The notes: generated by a model from the sequence alone, not told the origin. Counted from the first letter of the stretch, positions 18,929-29,081 are shown. The stretch is DNA of 64,000 bases from an uncultured Flavobacteriales bacterium (GCA_913020435.1 CAJVZZ010000007.1:61339-125338); one strand, 5' to 3'. Program-made: numbers and translations.

Positions 18929-21547
18929 ATGGAAATTTCAAGTAAATATTCCCCAAATTCAGTTGAGTCTAAGTGGTATGAACACTGGATGGAGCAGAAA
19001 TTTTTCGCCTCCACACCAGACGCACGCGAGCCATATAGTATTGTGATTCCACCACCAAATGTTACTGGAGTCCTGCATATGGGACACATGCTGAATAATA
19101 CGATCCAAGATGTATTGATTCGCCGCGCTCGAATGCAAGGCAAGAATGCTTGCTGGGTTCCTGGAACTGATCATGCATCTATAGCTACTGAAGCTAAAGT
19201 TGTGAACCTACTTGCAGAACAAGGCATCAAAAAAGAAGATATTGGAAGAGAAAAATTCTTGAAGCATGCTTTTGAATGGAAAGAAAAGTACGGCGGAATA
19301 ATTCTGGACCAACTAAAAAAACTTGGAGCCTCATGCGATTGGGATAGAACCCATTTCACAATGGATCCGAAAATGAATGATGCGGTTCAGAAAGTTTTTG
19401 TGGACTTGCACAACAAAGGATTGGTATATCGAGGCGTTAGAATGGTGAACTGGGATCCAGTTGGATTGACAGCTGTTTCAGATGAAGAAGTAATTCATAC
19501 CGAAGAAAACTCAAAACTATATTACTGTAAATACAAAGTTGTTGACTCCGATGAATTTGTAACCATAGCCACTACTCGACCTGAAACAATTTTGGCGGAT
19601 ACTGCTGTTTGTGTCCACCCAGAAGACAAACGCTTTGCGCACCTTCATGGGAAAAAGGTAATTATTCCAATGGTGAATCGTGAGGTTCCAATTATACTAG
19701 ACGATTACGTTGACATGGAATTTGGTACTGGATGTTTAAAAGTAACTCCAGCGCATGATATTAATGACTACAACTTAGGCCTTAAACATGGACTTGAATC
19801 AATTGAAATTATTGATGATAAAGGTTGTTTGAATGAAAAGGCTAAATTCTATGTTGGTGAAGATCGATTTGATGTTCGAAAGAGAATCATTGAAGACTTA
19901 GACAAATTAGGTCAAGTTGAAAAAGTTGAAATCATTCAAAATAAGGTTGGACGTTCAGAAAGAACAAGTTCGGTTATTGAACCAAAGCTTTCGACTCAAT
20001 GGTTTGTAAAAATGGAGTCTATTGCAAAACCTGCTTTAGAAGCCGTTACAAGTGGTGAAATCAATTTTCACCCAAAGAAGTTTGAGAACGTTTATCGTCA
20101 TTGGTTAGAGAACGTAAAGGATTGGTGTATTTCTCGTCAGCTTTGGTGGGGACAGCAAATCCCAGCTTGGTATGCACCAAATGGGAAATATGCAGTTGCT
20201 AATTCTATTGAAGAAGCTCTTGCTATTCTTCAAAAAGAGCAGGCTGACCTTACGATTTCGGATTTAAAACAAGATGAAGATGTTGTGGATACCTGGTTTT
20301 CGAGCTGGTTATGGCCAATATCAGTTTTTGATGGTTTTAATGAAAATGGAAGTAAAGAATACGATTACTACTACCCTACAGCTACATTAGTTACAGGTCA
20401 CGATATTATTTTCTTTTGGGTGGCTCGTATGATTATGGCGGGTGTTGAATTCAAGGAGAAAATACCATTTAAGGATGTCTATTTCACTGGAATGGTGCGT
20501 GACAAACAACGCCGAAAAATGTCAAAATCATTGGGTAATTCGCCTGATGCTTTAAAACTGATTGAAGATTTTGGCGCCGATGGTGTTCGCGTTGGTTTGT
20601 TGCTTTCATCTCCTGCAGGTGGTGACCTAATGTTCGACGAAGCGCTTTGCGAGCAAGGAAGAAACTTTGCAAACAAAATCTGGAATTCATTGCGTTTGAT
20701 AAAAGGTTGGGAAGTTTCTGATACAATCGAACAGCCAGCGCATTCTAAAATGGCAATTTCGTGGTTTGAAAACCGATTTAATGCTGAACTAGTAGAAATT
20801 GAAAAGCAATTTGCTGAATTTCGTATTTCTGAAGCTTTAATGTCAATTTACCGATTGATTTGGGATAGCTACTGTTCATGGTATTTAGAAATCGTAAAGC
20901 CTGCTTATCAGCAACCAATTGACAAAGAAACGTACACTGCTAGTATTCGGTTATTAGAAAACTTAATGACCGTTTTACATCCGTTTATGCCTTTCTTAAC
21001 TGAAGAAGTTTGGCATTCGATAAAAGAACGCGATGCTAAAGATTGCATTATGGTAAACGATTATCCAAAAATGGGATCGGTTAACAGTGAATTACTGAAT
21101 GATTTTCATACTATGACTGAGGTAATGGTAGAAATTAGAACTTTCAGAAAAAAGCAAAACTTGGCTCAGAAGATTCCGATAAATCTTTCTATGAAATTGA
21201 ATGAACAGCACAATGAACAATTGAATGCGATTATTCAGAAATTGGGTAATATTGAAGCATTAAATACTGTTTCGGAGAAAGTAGAAGGTGCATTTTCGTT
21301 CATTATTAAGAGTAACGAGTTCTACATTCCACTTGCTGGAACAGTTGACATAGAGGAACAAAAGAAGAAATTAGAAGAAGAATTAAAATATACAAAAGGA
21401 TTTTTGAATTCAGTTGCTAAGAAACTGAGTAACGAAAGATTTGTAAATAACGCACCAGAAGCGGTAGTAGCTTCAGAACAAAAGAAACAGACAGACGCAG
21501 AACAAAAGATTCGCGTTATAGAAGAACAATTAGCAGGATTGAGTTAA
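18929..21547 (+). CDS. valS: valyl-tRNA synthetase
   Basis: PPPNVTGVLHMGHMLNNTIQD (HIGH), KMSKSLGNSPD (KMSKS), VTGHDIIFFWVARMI; ORF extends to 18875 but the promoter and MEISSKYSPNSVESKWYEHW support a start at 18929. Confidence 0.96.
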   Translation: MEISSKYSPNSVESKWYEHWMEQKFFASTPDAREPYSIVIPPPNVTGVLHMGHMLNNTIQDVLIRRARMQGKNACWVPGTDHASIATEAKVVNLLAEQGIKKEDIGREKFLKHAFEWKEKYGGIILDQLKKLGASCDWDRTHFTMDPKMNDAVQKVFVDLHNKGLVYRGVRMVNWDPVGLTAVSDEEVIHTEENSKLYYCKYKVVDSDEFVTIATTRPETILADTAVCVHPEDKRFAHLHGKKVIIPMVNREVPIILDDYVDMEFGTGCLKVTPAHDINDYNLGLKHGLESIEIIDDKGCLNEKAKFYVGEDRFDVRKRIIEDLDKLGQVEKVEIIQNKVGRSERTSSVIEPKLSTQWFVKMESIAKPALEAVTSGEINFHPKKFENVYRHWLENVKDWCISRQLWWGQQIPAWYAPNGKYAVANSIEEALAILQKEQADLTISDLKQDEDVVDTWFSSWLWPISVFDGFNENGSKEYDYYYPTATLVTGHDIIFFWVARMIMAGVEFKEKIPFKDVYFTGMVRDKQRRKMSKSLGNSPDALKLIEDFGADGVRVGLLLSSPAGGDLMFDEALCEQGRNFANKIWNSLRLIKGWEVSDTIEQPAHSKMAISWFENRFNAELVEIEKQFAEFRISEALMSIYRLIWDSYCSWYLEIVKPAYQQPIDKETYTASIRLLENLMTVLHPFMPFLTEEVWHSIKERDAKDCIMVNDYPKMGSVNSELLNDFHTMTEVMVEIRTFRKKQNLAQKIPINLSMKLNEQHNEQLNAIIQKLGNIEALNTVSEKVEGAFSFIIKSNEFYIPLAGTVDIEEQKKKLEEELKYTKGFLNSVAKKLSNERFVNNAPEAVVASEQKKQTDAEQKIRVIEEQLAGLS

Positions 21548-21553
21548 CCGTGC

Positions 21554-21609
21554 AAAGTCTAACGTACTAAGTAAAACGTTTCATTTGAGACGTTTTACGT
21601 TAGACTTTT
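21554..21609. repeat. imperfect inverted repeat / long hairpin with 7-nt bulge
   Basis: AAAGTCTAACGT[actaagt]AAAACGTTTC ATTT GAGACGTTTTACGTTAGACTTTT. Confidence 0.8.
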
Positions 21610-21629
21610 GACGTAACACAACAAAAAGA

Positions 21630-23357
21630 ATGAATAACCAAGAAATTATAAAACGAGCAAAACAATGGTTACACCCAAGTTTTGACGAAAAAACAAGATC
21701 AGAAGCTCAACGACTCATTGACGAAAACGGTCAGGACTTATTAGAGGCTTTTCATAAAGATTTAGATTTCGGAACTGGTGGTTTACGCGGCATAATGGGT
21801 GTTGGAACTAATCGTGTAAATATTTACACGATAGGAATGGCAACACAGGGTTTAGCTAATTATCTGAAAAAGTCTTTTACAGATGAAACGAACCAACCTA
21901 TTGGAGTTGCAATTGCTCACGATAGTCGCAACAATTCTGCTGTATTTGCACGGAAATGTGCTGAAATTTTAGCCGCTAATGGTTTTGAAGCTTACTTATT
22001 CGAATCATTAAGACCTACTCCAGAATTATCTTATGCAGTTCGAAAAAAGAATTGTAAAGCTGGCATTGTTATAACTGCATCGCACAACCCTAGTGAATAT
22101 AATGGTTATAAAGTTTACTGGGAAGATGGTGCACAATTGATTCCGCCTCATGACAATAACGTAATTGCTGAAGTTCGAAAAATAACAACTCCTGACCAAG
22201 TAAAAACAGATTACAGAAGTTGGAATATCATTCCATTAGGAATTGAAACTGACAGAAACTACTGGGATAGTATAGCTAGCGTTGCATCCGAGCAGCACGA
22301 ATCTAATTTGAAAGTCGTTTACACGCCAATTCATGGGACAGGGGTGAAATCCATTCCTCAAGTATTGGATTTATTGGGTTATCAGCACGTTGAAGTATTG
22401 GCAGATCAAGCAATACCAGATGGAAATTTCCCGACTGTAGATTCTCCAAACCCAGAAGAAGCTGCGGCATTAAAGTTAGCTATTTGTAGAGCTCAAAACG
22501 TTAATGCGGACTTAGTATTGGGAACTGATCCAGATGCCGACCGTGTTGGAATTGCGGTGAAAGATAATGAAGGCAAATTTGTATTACTAAATGGCAACCA
22601 AACAGCAGCTATATTAGTAAATTACATGCTCAAGAAATGGAAAACTTCCGGTGGTATTGATGGAAATCAATACATATGTAAAACCATCGTAACTACCGAA
22701 TTACTTACGGAAATAGCTGATCATTTTGGCGTAAAAACCTACAATACACTTACTGGGTTTAAGTGGATAGCAGAACTCATTCGAAAAAAAGAAGGTCGCG
22801 AAAAATTTATCGTTGGCGGTGAAGAAAGCTACGGATACCTGATTGATGATTTTGTAAGAGATAAGGACGCTGTGCTTTCTTCTGTAATGATTTGTGAGGC
22901 TGCAGCTGAAGCAAAGAAAGCTGGAAGTACTCTATACAATGAATTACTTGGGATTTACAGAGACATCGCTTTTTACAAAGAGCGATTGATTTCCATTACC
23001 AAAAAAGGAATTGAAGGAAGTTCAGAAATTCAGAAAATGATGTCGGAATTGCGTTCTAATCCACCTAAAACTGTCGCTGGAATAGAGGTTGAATTATTAC
23101 GTGATTATCAATCACAAGAGGAATTGAATTTTTTCAATCATTCGATTAAAGGAATTGAATTGCCAAAATCAAATGTGATTCAATTGGTCTTAAGAGATGG
23201 AAGTATTATTACAGCGCGACCATCTGGGACTGAGCCTAAAATCAAATTTTATTTGAGTGTAAAAGGTGATAAATTGAAATCGATTGAAGCATTTGAAGCT
23301 TCTAATGCATTATTGGAATCTAAGATGGATGCATTGTTAAAAGATTTGAATTTGTAA
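21630..23357 (+). CDS. phospho-sugar mutase (phosphoglucomutase/phosphomannomutase family)
   Basis: GTGGLRGIMGVGTNRVN, GIVITASHNPSEYNGYKVYWEDGAQ, GTDPDADRVGIAV and ARPSGTEPKIKFYLSV motifs. Confidence 0.95.
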   Translation: MNNQEIIKRAKQWLHPSFDEKTRSEAQRLIDENGQDLLEAFHKDLDFGTGGLRGIMGVGTNRVNIYTIGMATQGLANYLKKSFTDETNQPIGVAIAHDSRNNSAVFARKCAEILAANGFEAYLFESLRPTPELSYAVRKKNCKAGIVITASHNPSEYNGYKVYWEDGAQLIPPHDNNVIAEVRKITTPDQVKTDYRSWNIIPLGIETDRNYWDSIASVASEQHESNLKVVYTPIHGTGVKSIPQVLDLLGYQHVEVLADQAIPDGNFPTVDSPNPEEAAALKLAICRAQNVNADLVLGTDPDADRVGIAVKDNEGKFVLLNGNQTAAILVNYMLKKWKTSGGIDGNQYICKTIVTTELLTEIADHFGVKTYNTLTGFKWIAELIRKKEGREKFIVGGEESYGYLIDDFVRDKDAVLSSVMICEAAAEAKKAGSTLYNELLGIYRDIAFYKERLISITKKGIEGSSEIQKMMSELRSNPPKTVAGIEVELLRDYQSQEELNFFNHSIKGIELPKSNVIQLVLRDGSIITARPSGTEPKIKFYLSVKGDKLKSIEAFEASNALLESKMDALLKDLNL

Positions 23358-23362
23358 AACAA

Positions 23363-23390
23363 AAAAGTCCGAAAAATCGGGCCTTTTTAT
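23363..23390 (+). terminator. Rho-independent terminator after the phospho-sugar mutase
   Basis: AAAAAAGTCCGAAAAATCGGGCCTTTTT (one G-T pair). Confidence 0.7.
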
Positions 23391-23410
23391 ACCGAAATTT
23401 TAAGTTCAAC

Positions 23411-23851
23411 TTACTGTTTAACAACTTGAAAACTTACTGATTCTTGTTTAGTATTAATGAATTTGAAGTGATAAACCCCACTTTCTCAATCCTGAACTTG
23501 AACGGTTTGTTCGGTTTCAGCTTGTTCAGTATACTCGGTTGAAGGAACTAGTTTACCTGCCGTATCAAATACATTTAACACCAAATTTTCATTCGTTTTA
23601 ATAATGAAATTTACTGATGAGTGAGCAGGGTTAGGATATAAAGATATGATAATGAATTCACTCATTTCTAATATCGAAGTAGTATCATCTCCTGCACCAG
23701 CTGAATCAGATTCCGAAGTTTACTGAAATCCTTATGTAATAATTAAACTCAAGAACCAGCTCTAGTAACAACCTAATAATCTACTCTTACTGGAGTTTGA
23801 ACAAAAACAAGCGTTAAAAAAAGAACATGCCTTTGTAACTATGGGTTTCAT
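23411..23851 (-). pseudogene. decayed T9SS type A sorting-domain protein
   Basis: Reverse strand: MKPIVTKA... signal peptide-like start with frameshift into LFLTLVFVQTPVRVDY*, then ...ESDSAGAGDDTTSILEMSEFIIISLYPNPAHSSVNFIIKTNENLVLNVFDTAGKLVPSTEYTEQAETEQTVQVQD*ESGVYHFKFINTKQESVSFQVVKQ*; internal stops. Confidence 0.8.
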
Positions 23852-23888
23852 TAGTTTAGATTTAGTTACAAATCTAATGACGAAAGAT

Positions 23889-24872
23889 TTATTTTTTGAT
23901 CAAATCAGATATTTCTTCATCCAATAATTCCGATAAACTCATTCCAGCATAGTCAAGCATTTGTGGCAATAAACTGGCTTCAGACATACCAGGAACGGTA
24001 TTGACTTCAATGAGGTAAAGCTTTTCTTCATGAAGTATATAATCCGCTCTAAAGAAGCCGCTACAACCTAATTTCTTATAGATCTGAACTGACAAATCCA
24101 TACATTCATCGTAAGTTTTTTTATCAATTCTTGCAGGTGTTATCTCTTGTGTTGTTGTTGAATTATACTTTGCCTCATAATCGAAAAATTCAGCTTCAAA
24201 TTGAATTTCAGTAACTGCGACTGGAACAGGAATACCGTTTCGCCTAACTACTCCGCAAGTTAATTCTAAACCTTGAACTGAACTTTCAACTAAAACACGC
24301 TCTCCAATCGAAAACGCCAATTCAACTGCTGGCTTTAATTCTTCTTTAGTTTTAACTTTAGAAACTCCAAGACTAGAACCAGCGTCGTTTGGTTTTACAA
24401 AACACGGAAGACCCAATTCAGCAATAAGGGATTCTGCATCAAGCTCAGCCATTTCATACACCAACTTAGAGTTAGGAATTAGAATTCCTTGTTTCTCCAA
24501 AAAATGGTTACAAAATCCTTTATTAAATGATAGTGAACTAGAAAGTACGTTGCAGCCCATATATTTCAATCTAAGTACATCAAAATACCCTTGTAGCTTT
24601 CCGTCTTCGCCAGGAGTTCCGTGTATTACATTAACAACTACATCAATCTTTAGCGACTGACCATTATGATTTAATGTAAAATTACTTTCGTTAATTTTTG
24701 TAGCTTCACTTTTACTGTCAAATGCAGTCCACCCGTTATTGTCCAAAACCAATTTAAATATCTCATATTTCTCATTTGAAAGATGATTCAGATATAAATC
24801 AGCACTTTTCATTGAAATGGCATACTCATCAGTAAATCCGCCACAAACGAGGGCAATAATAGGCTTTGACAT
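23889..24872 (-). CDS. ddl: D-alanine--D-alanine ligase
   Basis: GTPGEDGKLQGYFDVLRLKYMGCN, FVKPNDAGSSLGVSKV and YLIEVNTVPGMSEASLLPQM motifs. Confidence 0.96.
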   Translation of the reverse strand: MSKPIIALVCGGFTDEYAISMKSADLYLNHLSNEKYEIFKLVLDNNGWTAFDSKSEATKINESNFTLNHNGQSLKIDVVVNVIHGTPGEDGKLQGYFDVLRLKYMGCNVLSSSLSFNKGFCNHFLEKQGILIPNSKLVYEMAELDAESLIAELGLPCFVKPNDAGSSLGVSKVKTKEELKPAVELAFSIGERVLVESSVQGLELTCGVVRRNGIPVPVAVTEIQFEAEFFDYEAKYNSTTTQEITPARIDKKTYDECMDLSVQIYKKLGCSGFFRADYILHEEKLYLIEVNTVPGMSEASLLPQMLDYAGMSLSELLDEEISDLIKK

Positions 24873-24888
24873 AGCTACTTATTTTTAT

Positions 24889-24896
24889 CAAAGTTA
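24889..24896 (-). promoter_or_regulatory. -7 element (TAACTTTG) upstream of ddl
   Basis: TAnnTTTG match 17-24 nt before the ddl start codon. Confidence 0.4.
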
Positions 24897-24977
24897 TTTT
24901 TGAAGAATTCATTAATCACTATTGATTTCATTACTTATTAAAAGAATTACTAACAGGCAACGAGCATCCAATAATCT

Positions 24978-24985
24978 TATCTTTG
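24978..24985 (+). promoter_or_regulatory. -7 element (TATCTTTG) upstream of the PASTA gene
   Basis: TAnnTTTG match ending 10 nt before ATG 24996; implies a very short leader. Confidence 0.35.
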
Positions 24986-24995
24986 ACGTTAGATT

Positions 24996-25826
24996 ATGGC
25001 AATAGTAAAAATTATAAAATTCTTTTTCTCGAAAGCCTTTTGGGTAAGTATTGGGGTATATATAGTTCTGTTATTCATTGGAATTTGGTGCCTTCTTATT
25101 TACTTAGATGCAGTTACGCTGCATGCTCAAACAATTAAAGTTCCTGATTTGAGGTCCTATCACGAAACAGAATTAGAAAACCTGCTAAAGGTTGAAAAAT
25201 TAGATTATGAAATAATGGATTCTGTATTTGTACAAAATCAACAAGGCGGAATAGTGATCGAGCAAACTCCTGATTCAGGAGCATTTGTGAAAAAAGGGCG
25301 GAAAATTTATGTTACAATAAGTGCTTATGATGCTCCTAAAGTTACTATTCCAAATTTACAATACGATGACAAACGAAATGTTATTGCTCAATTACAATCT
25401 ATTGGATTAAGAATTGGAAATATTTTATATGTACCAGCAGCATGCACGGATTGCCTTGAAAGAATTGAAATTAATGGTGTTCCTCTAGAACCAGGAAACA
25501 GATTAGATCAAGGAACAACGGTTGACTTAGTTTTTGGAGGAGGCCAAAGCAATCAATTTATCCCAATGCCATCGCTAATTGGATTAACCTTAGAAGACGT
25601 TCGAGAAAAATTACTTCAAGCAGGATTGTTAATTGGATCTGCTGTTCCAGACGAAGAGTTTTCTGGAGAAGACAGCTTAAAGGCAAGGGTCTTTAAGCAA
25701 GTTCCTGATTTTAATAACGATGCAGTTTTATTCTTAGGTTCTACGGTACAAGTTTTCTTAACCACTGACAGCAATAAAATTCCAATAATTCCGATTGATA
25801 GGTTAGAAACAATCCTTCCTGAATGA
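24996..25826 (+). CDS. membrane-anchored PASTA domain protein (three PASTA-like repeats, no kinase domain)
   Basis: N-terminal TM helix; KVPDLRSYHETELENLLKVEKLDYEI...GGIVIEQTPDSGAFVKKGRKIYVTIS; MPSLIGLTLEDVREKLLQAGLLIG. Confidence 0.9.
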   Translation: MAIVKIIKFFFSKAFWVSIGVYIVLLFIGIWCLLIYLDAVTLHAQTIKVPDLRSYHETELENLLKVEKLDYEIMDSVFVQNQQGGIVIEQTPDSGAFVKKGRKIYVTISAYDAPKVTIPNLQYDDKRNVIAQLQSIGLRIGNILYVPAACTDCLERIEINGVPLEPGNRLDQGTTVDLVFGGGQSNQFIPMPSLIGLTLEDVREKLLQAGLLIGSAVPDEEFSGEDSLKARVFKQVPDFNNDAVLFLGSTVQVFLTTDSNKIPIIPIDRLETILPE

Positions 25827-28027
25827 ATTTTAAAATTACACTCTTCCTCTCTCTATTAATTAGCCAAATTTTCTGTGCAAGAGCCCAAGAGGAATTAGGG
25901 GTATTACCCTATAGAGCCGAACAATATTCAGAGCCAACTTTCGTGACAAACAATTTTGGGTCAAGAGCTGATCAGGACAGCTCTATTACTTATTTGCTTA
26001 ATACTTTAGACCTTCCTATTATAGATGACTTTTCAAAAAACCGCATAAAATATTTCCCTACTACAGTTGATAATCCAGCTGTTTTTGATTCCTTAAGTTT
26101 TCGTTTTGTTGTCAATAACCAACCGTTGGATTCTGTTGAATTCATGATAGATTCCGTTTTTAATGTTATCGTCGACCCGGTAACTGGTGATTTAGATTCG
26201 ACCTTGGCAGAACCATACAATATTGTCTTCTTTGACACAGGGTTCGTCTTTTTTCGAATTGATTCTTTTCTTGCTTACCCAAATTTCAGCTATTACATAC
26301 AGAATGGTGTAACTCGAATAATTAATTATCAAAGAGATAGTGTATTAGTTAACAAGCAACAATCACACTTTTTTGCAAGAGATGATCATTACAGTTATTG
26401 GATCGCCCCAGGGCCATTTTTAAACTATACAATGGCTATCGATCAGCCAACTCTGGGCGTTTTAACCTTTGATGGACTAGATAGTTTAGGCAATCCATAT
26501 GACAATTCATCGAAATTAACCTATGGTATTTCTGATTTTATGACATCAAAACCGATCAATTTATATGACTATAAGGACGGAAATAATAGAAAAAACTACG
26601 TAGTTAATGATTCTATTTATTTGAGCTTTTTCTATCAGGCTGAAGGAAATGGAGATCGTCCTGAAGAGGAAGATTCTTTAATTCTAGAATTTTACAATGT
26701 CAGAACCACACAGTGGAACAGAGTTTGGGGAGCTTCTGGTGATACCTCTAAGGAATTCGAAAGGGTTTCAGTTTTAATTAATGATACAAACTATATGCAA
26801 AACGGGTTCCGTTTTAGATTTAAAAACTACGCTACTCAATCTGGTAATTTTGATCACTGGCACTTGGATTACGTTCGGTTAATTGCAAATGGGGGGAAAG
26901 CTGATGAAATAAAAGATTTTGCAATTGTGAATCCTGTAAGATCATTTCTTAGAGATTATACCGCTATGCCCTGGGAACATTACAAAACAGATCCTAATAA
27001 ATTTATGGTAGACACTATATTTTTAGATCACATCAATTTAAGTAATAAATCAGATATTTTAAAAGCACGTTACACCATTTACAAATCCAATAGCGTCAAT
27101 TACTTGTACACATCACCAGAGGAACTGCGAACCTCAGTTATTGACAAAACAAGGCTTTCTTTTGAAGTAAAATCTTCAAATCGTTTTCAGTTTCCTAGTG
27201 ATAATGAAGAGCGACAGTGGTTTAGGTGTGAGTTAGAGACGTTCTCTTCTGATGATAGGTATAGTCCAAATGACACTTTGATTCACAACCAATTTTTTGA
27301 TCGATTTTACAGCTATGATGACCAATCTGCCGAAAAGACATATCAACTAAATCTAATAGGAACACACATCGCAGTAAAATTTAATACTCCGGTTCTGGAC
27401 ACTCTCAAAGGAGTACTAATTAACTTTGTTCAAACATTTGAAAGAGTTAAAAATCAAAAAGTGAACATCGTTATTTACAATAGTTTAGACACTGATCCAA
27501 TATTTGAATCTGGACCCGTTGAAATACAAAAAATGCCTCCTGGGAATTTTCAACGGTTCAATTTGCCTGAAAACGTGATTGTTGAAGGAGACTTCCATGT
27601 GGGATATGAACAGTTAAGTCAAGAAAAAACTTTCGTGGGCTATGATGTAAACTACAATAATCAAAAAAATACTTATATATCTGAGATTGAAGGGATTTGG
27701 TATAACTCAGGATTTACTGGTACTGTAATGTTACGAGCAGATTTTGGTGACGGAACAGAGAAACCATTAATAAAGCCTGAAGTAGAACTTGACAATATTC
27801 CAATTACCATTTTCCCAAATCCAACAAATGGCTTATTCTCAATTAAAGGAGCATCTGAATTAAACCCGGTTTATCTATATAGTTTGCAAGGACGTTTAGT
27901 AAAAAAATGGGTTCATAATGGAGGAAAAACATACGACGCAAGTGAATTACAAAACGGAATTTACATATTGATTGCGAATGACAATTCTGGAAATCCTATT
28001 TCATCCAAAGTAATAATTGCCAAATAG
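25823..28027 (+). CDS. T9SS type A sorting domain-containing secreted protein
   Basis: Signal peptide; C-terminus ITIFPNPTNGLFSIKGASELNPVYLYSLQGRLVKKWVHNGGKTYDASELQNGIYILIANDNSGNPISSKVIIAK. Confidence 0.9.
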   Translation: MNFKITLFLSLLISQIFCARAQEELGVLPYRAEQYSEPTFVTNNFGSRADQDSSITYLLNTLDLPIIDDFSKNRIKYFPTTVDNPAVFDSLSFRFVVNNQPLDSVEFMIDSVFNVIVDPVTGDLDSTLAEPYNIVFFDTGFVFFRIDSFLAYPNFSYYIQNGVTRIINYQRDSVLVNKQQSHFFARDDHYSYWIAPGPFLNYTMAIDQPTLGVLTFDGLDSLGNPYDNSSKLTYGISDFMTSKPINLYDYKDGNNRKNYVVNDSIYLSFFYQAEGNGDRPEEEDSLILEFYNVRTTQWNRVWGASGDTSKEFERVSVLINDTNYMQNGFRFRFKNYATQSGNFDHWHLDYVRLIANGGKADEIKDFAIVNPVRSFLRDYTAMPWEHYKTDPNKFMVDTIFLDHINLSNKSDILKARYTIYKSNSVNYLYTSPEELRTSVIDKTRLSFEVKSSNRFQFPSDNEERQWFRCELETFSSDDRYSPNDTLIHNQFFDRFYSYDDQSAEKTYQLNLIGTHIAVKFNTPVLDTLKGVLINFVQTFERVKNQKVNIVIYNSLDTDPIFESGPVEIQKMPPGNFQRFNLPENVIVEGDFHVGYEQLSQEKTFVGYDVNYNNQKNTYISEIEGIWYNSGFTGTVMLRADFGDGTEKPLIKPEVELDNIPITIFPNPTNGLFSIKGASELNPVYLYSLQGRLVKKWVHNGGKTYDASELQNGIYILIANDNSGNPISSKVIIAK

Positions 28028-28034
28028 GCACTTA

Positions 28035-29081
28035 ATGGAAAACTCTGACATATTATCTGAAAACGAAGAAACAGAAAATCTTTTCGTTTATAAAACAATT
28101 ACAGTAGACCAAGGCCAGCAGCTCTTGCGAGTCGATAAATTTTTAATGGATCGGATTCCACAAATATCTAGAAATAAAATACAGATATCCTGCAAGGCAA
28201 ACTGTCTACTTATTAATGATTCTCCTGTAAAACCGAACTATAAGGTGAAACCTGGAGATGAAATTGTGCTCTTACTACCAGAAGAAAAAGAAGAACTAGA
28301 AATTGTTCCTGAAGATATTCCATTAGAGATCGTTTACGAAGATGATCAGCTTTTGGTAATCAATAAAAATGCAGGCTTAGTGGTACACCCTGGATTCGGC
28401 AATAAACGAGGAACCTTAGTCAACGCATTGGCGTTTCATTTCAAAAATCTTCCTACCAGCAATGGAAAAGACAGACCAGGAATTGTGCATAGATTAGACA
28501 AAGCAACTTCGGGATTGATGGTTATTGCAAAAACTGAATTCGCTCACAGCCATTTAGCGAAACAATTTTTTCTTCGAACATCTGAACGAACCTATCATGC
28601 TTTAATTTGGGGAGATCCTAAAGAGCCAGAGGGAACAATTGAAGGACACATTGGAAGAAGCCTTAAAAACCGGAAAGTTATGAGTGTTTTTGAAGATGGA
28701 GAATTCGGAAAATCTGCAATTACAACTTATAGAACATTACGTTCATACGGATATGTCACATTGGTAGAGTGCAAGCTTAAAACTGGCAGAACACACCAAA
28801 TTCGTGCTCATTTTAAGCATATAGGGCATTCTCTATTTGGCGATCCTGAATATGGAGGTAATAGAATATTGAAAGGAACCACATTTACCAAGTACAAACA
28901 GTTTGTCGATAATAACTTTAAGATTCTTCCTAGACAGGCTCTTCATGCAAAGACACTTGGTTTTGAGCACCCTACTTCTGGAAAATTTATGCAATTTGAT
29001 TCTGAATTACCAACGGATATGACCACGGTATTAGAACGTTGGGAGAACTATTCGAAACATTCAGATTTGGATATCAACTAA
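28035..29081 (+). CDS. RluA/RluD family pseudouridine synthase
   Basis: S4-like N-terminus; GIVHRLDKATSGLMVIAKT (HRLD catalytic motif) and KTGRTHQIRAHFKHIGHSLFGDPEYGG; ORF extends to 28017. Confidence 0.94.
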   Translation: MENSDILSENEETENLFVYKTITVDQGQQLLRVDKFLMDRIPQISRNKIQISCKANCLLINDSPVKPNYKVKPGDEIVLLLPEEKEELEIVPEDIPLEIVYEDDQLLVINKNAGLVVHPGFGNKRGTLVNALAFHFKNLPTSNGKDRPGIVHRLDKATSGLMVIAKTEFAHSHLAKQFFLRTSERTYHALIWGDPKEPEGTIEGHIGRSLKNRKVMSVFEDGEFGKSAITTYRTLRSYGYVTLVECKLKTGRTHQIRAHFKHIGHSLFGDPEYGGNRILKGTTFTKYKQFVDNNFKILPRQALHAKTLGFEHPTSGKFMQFDSELPTDMTTVLERWENYSKHSDLDIN

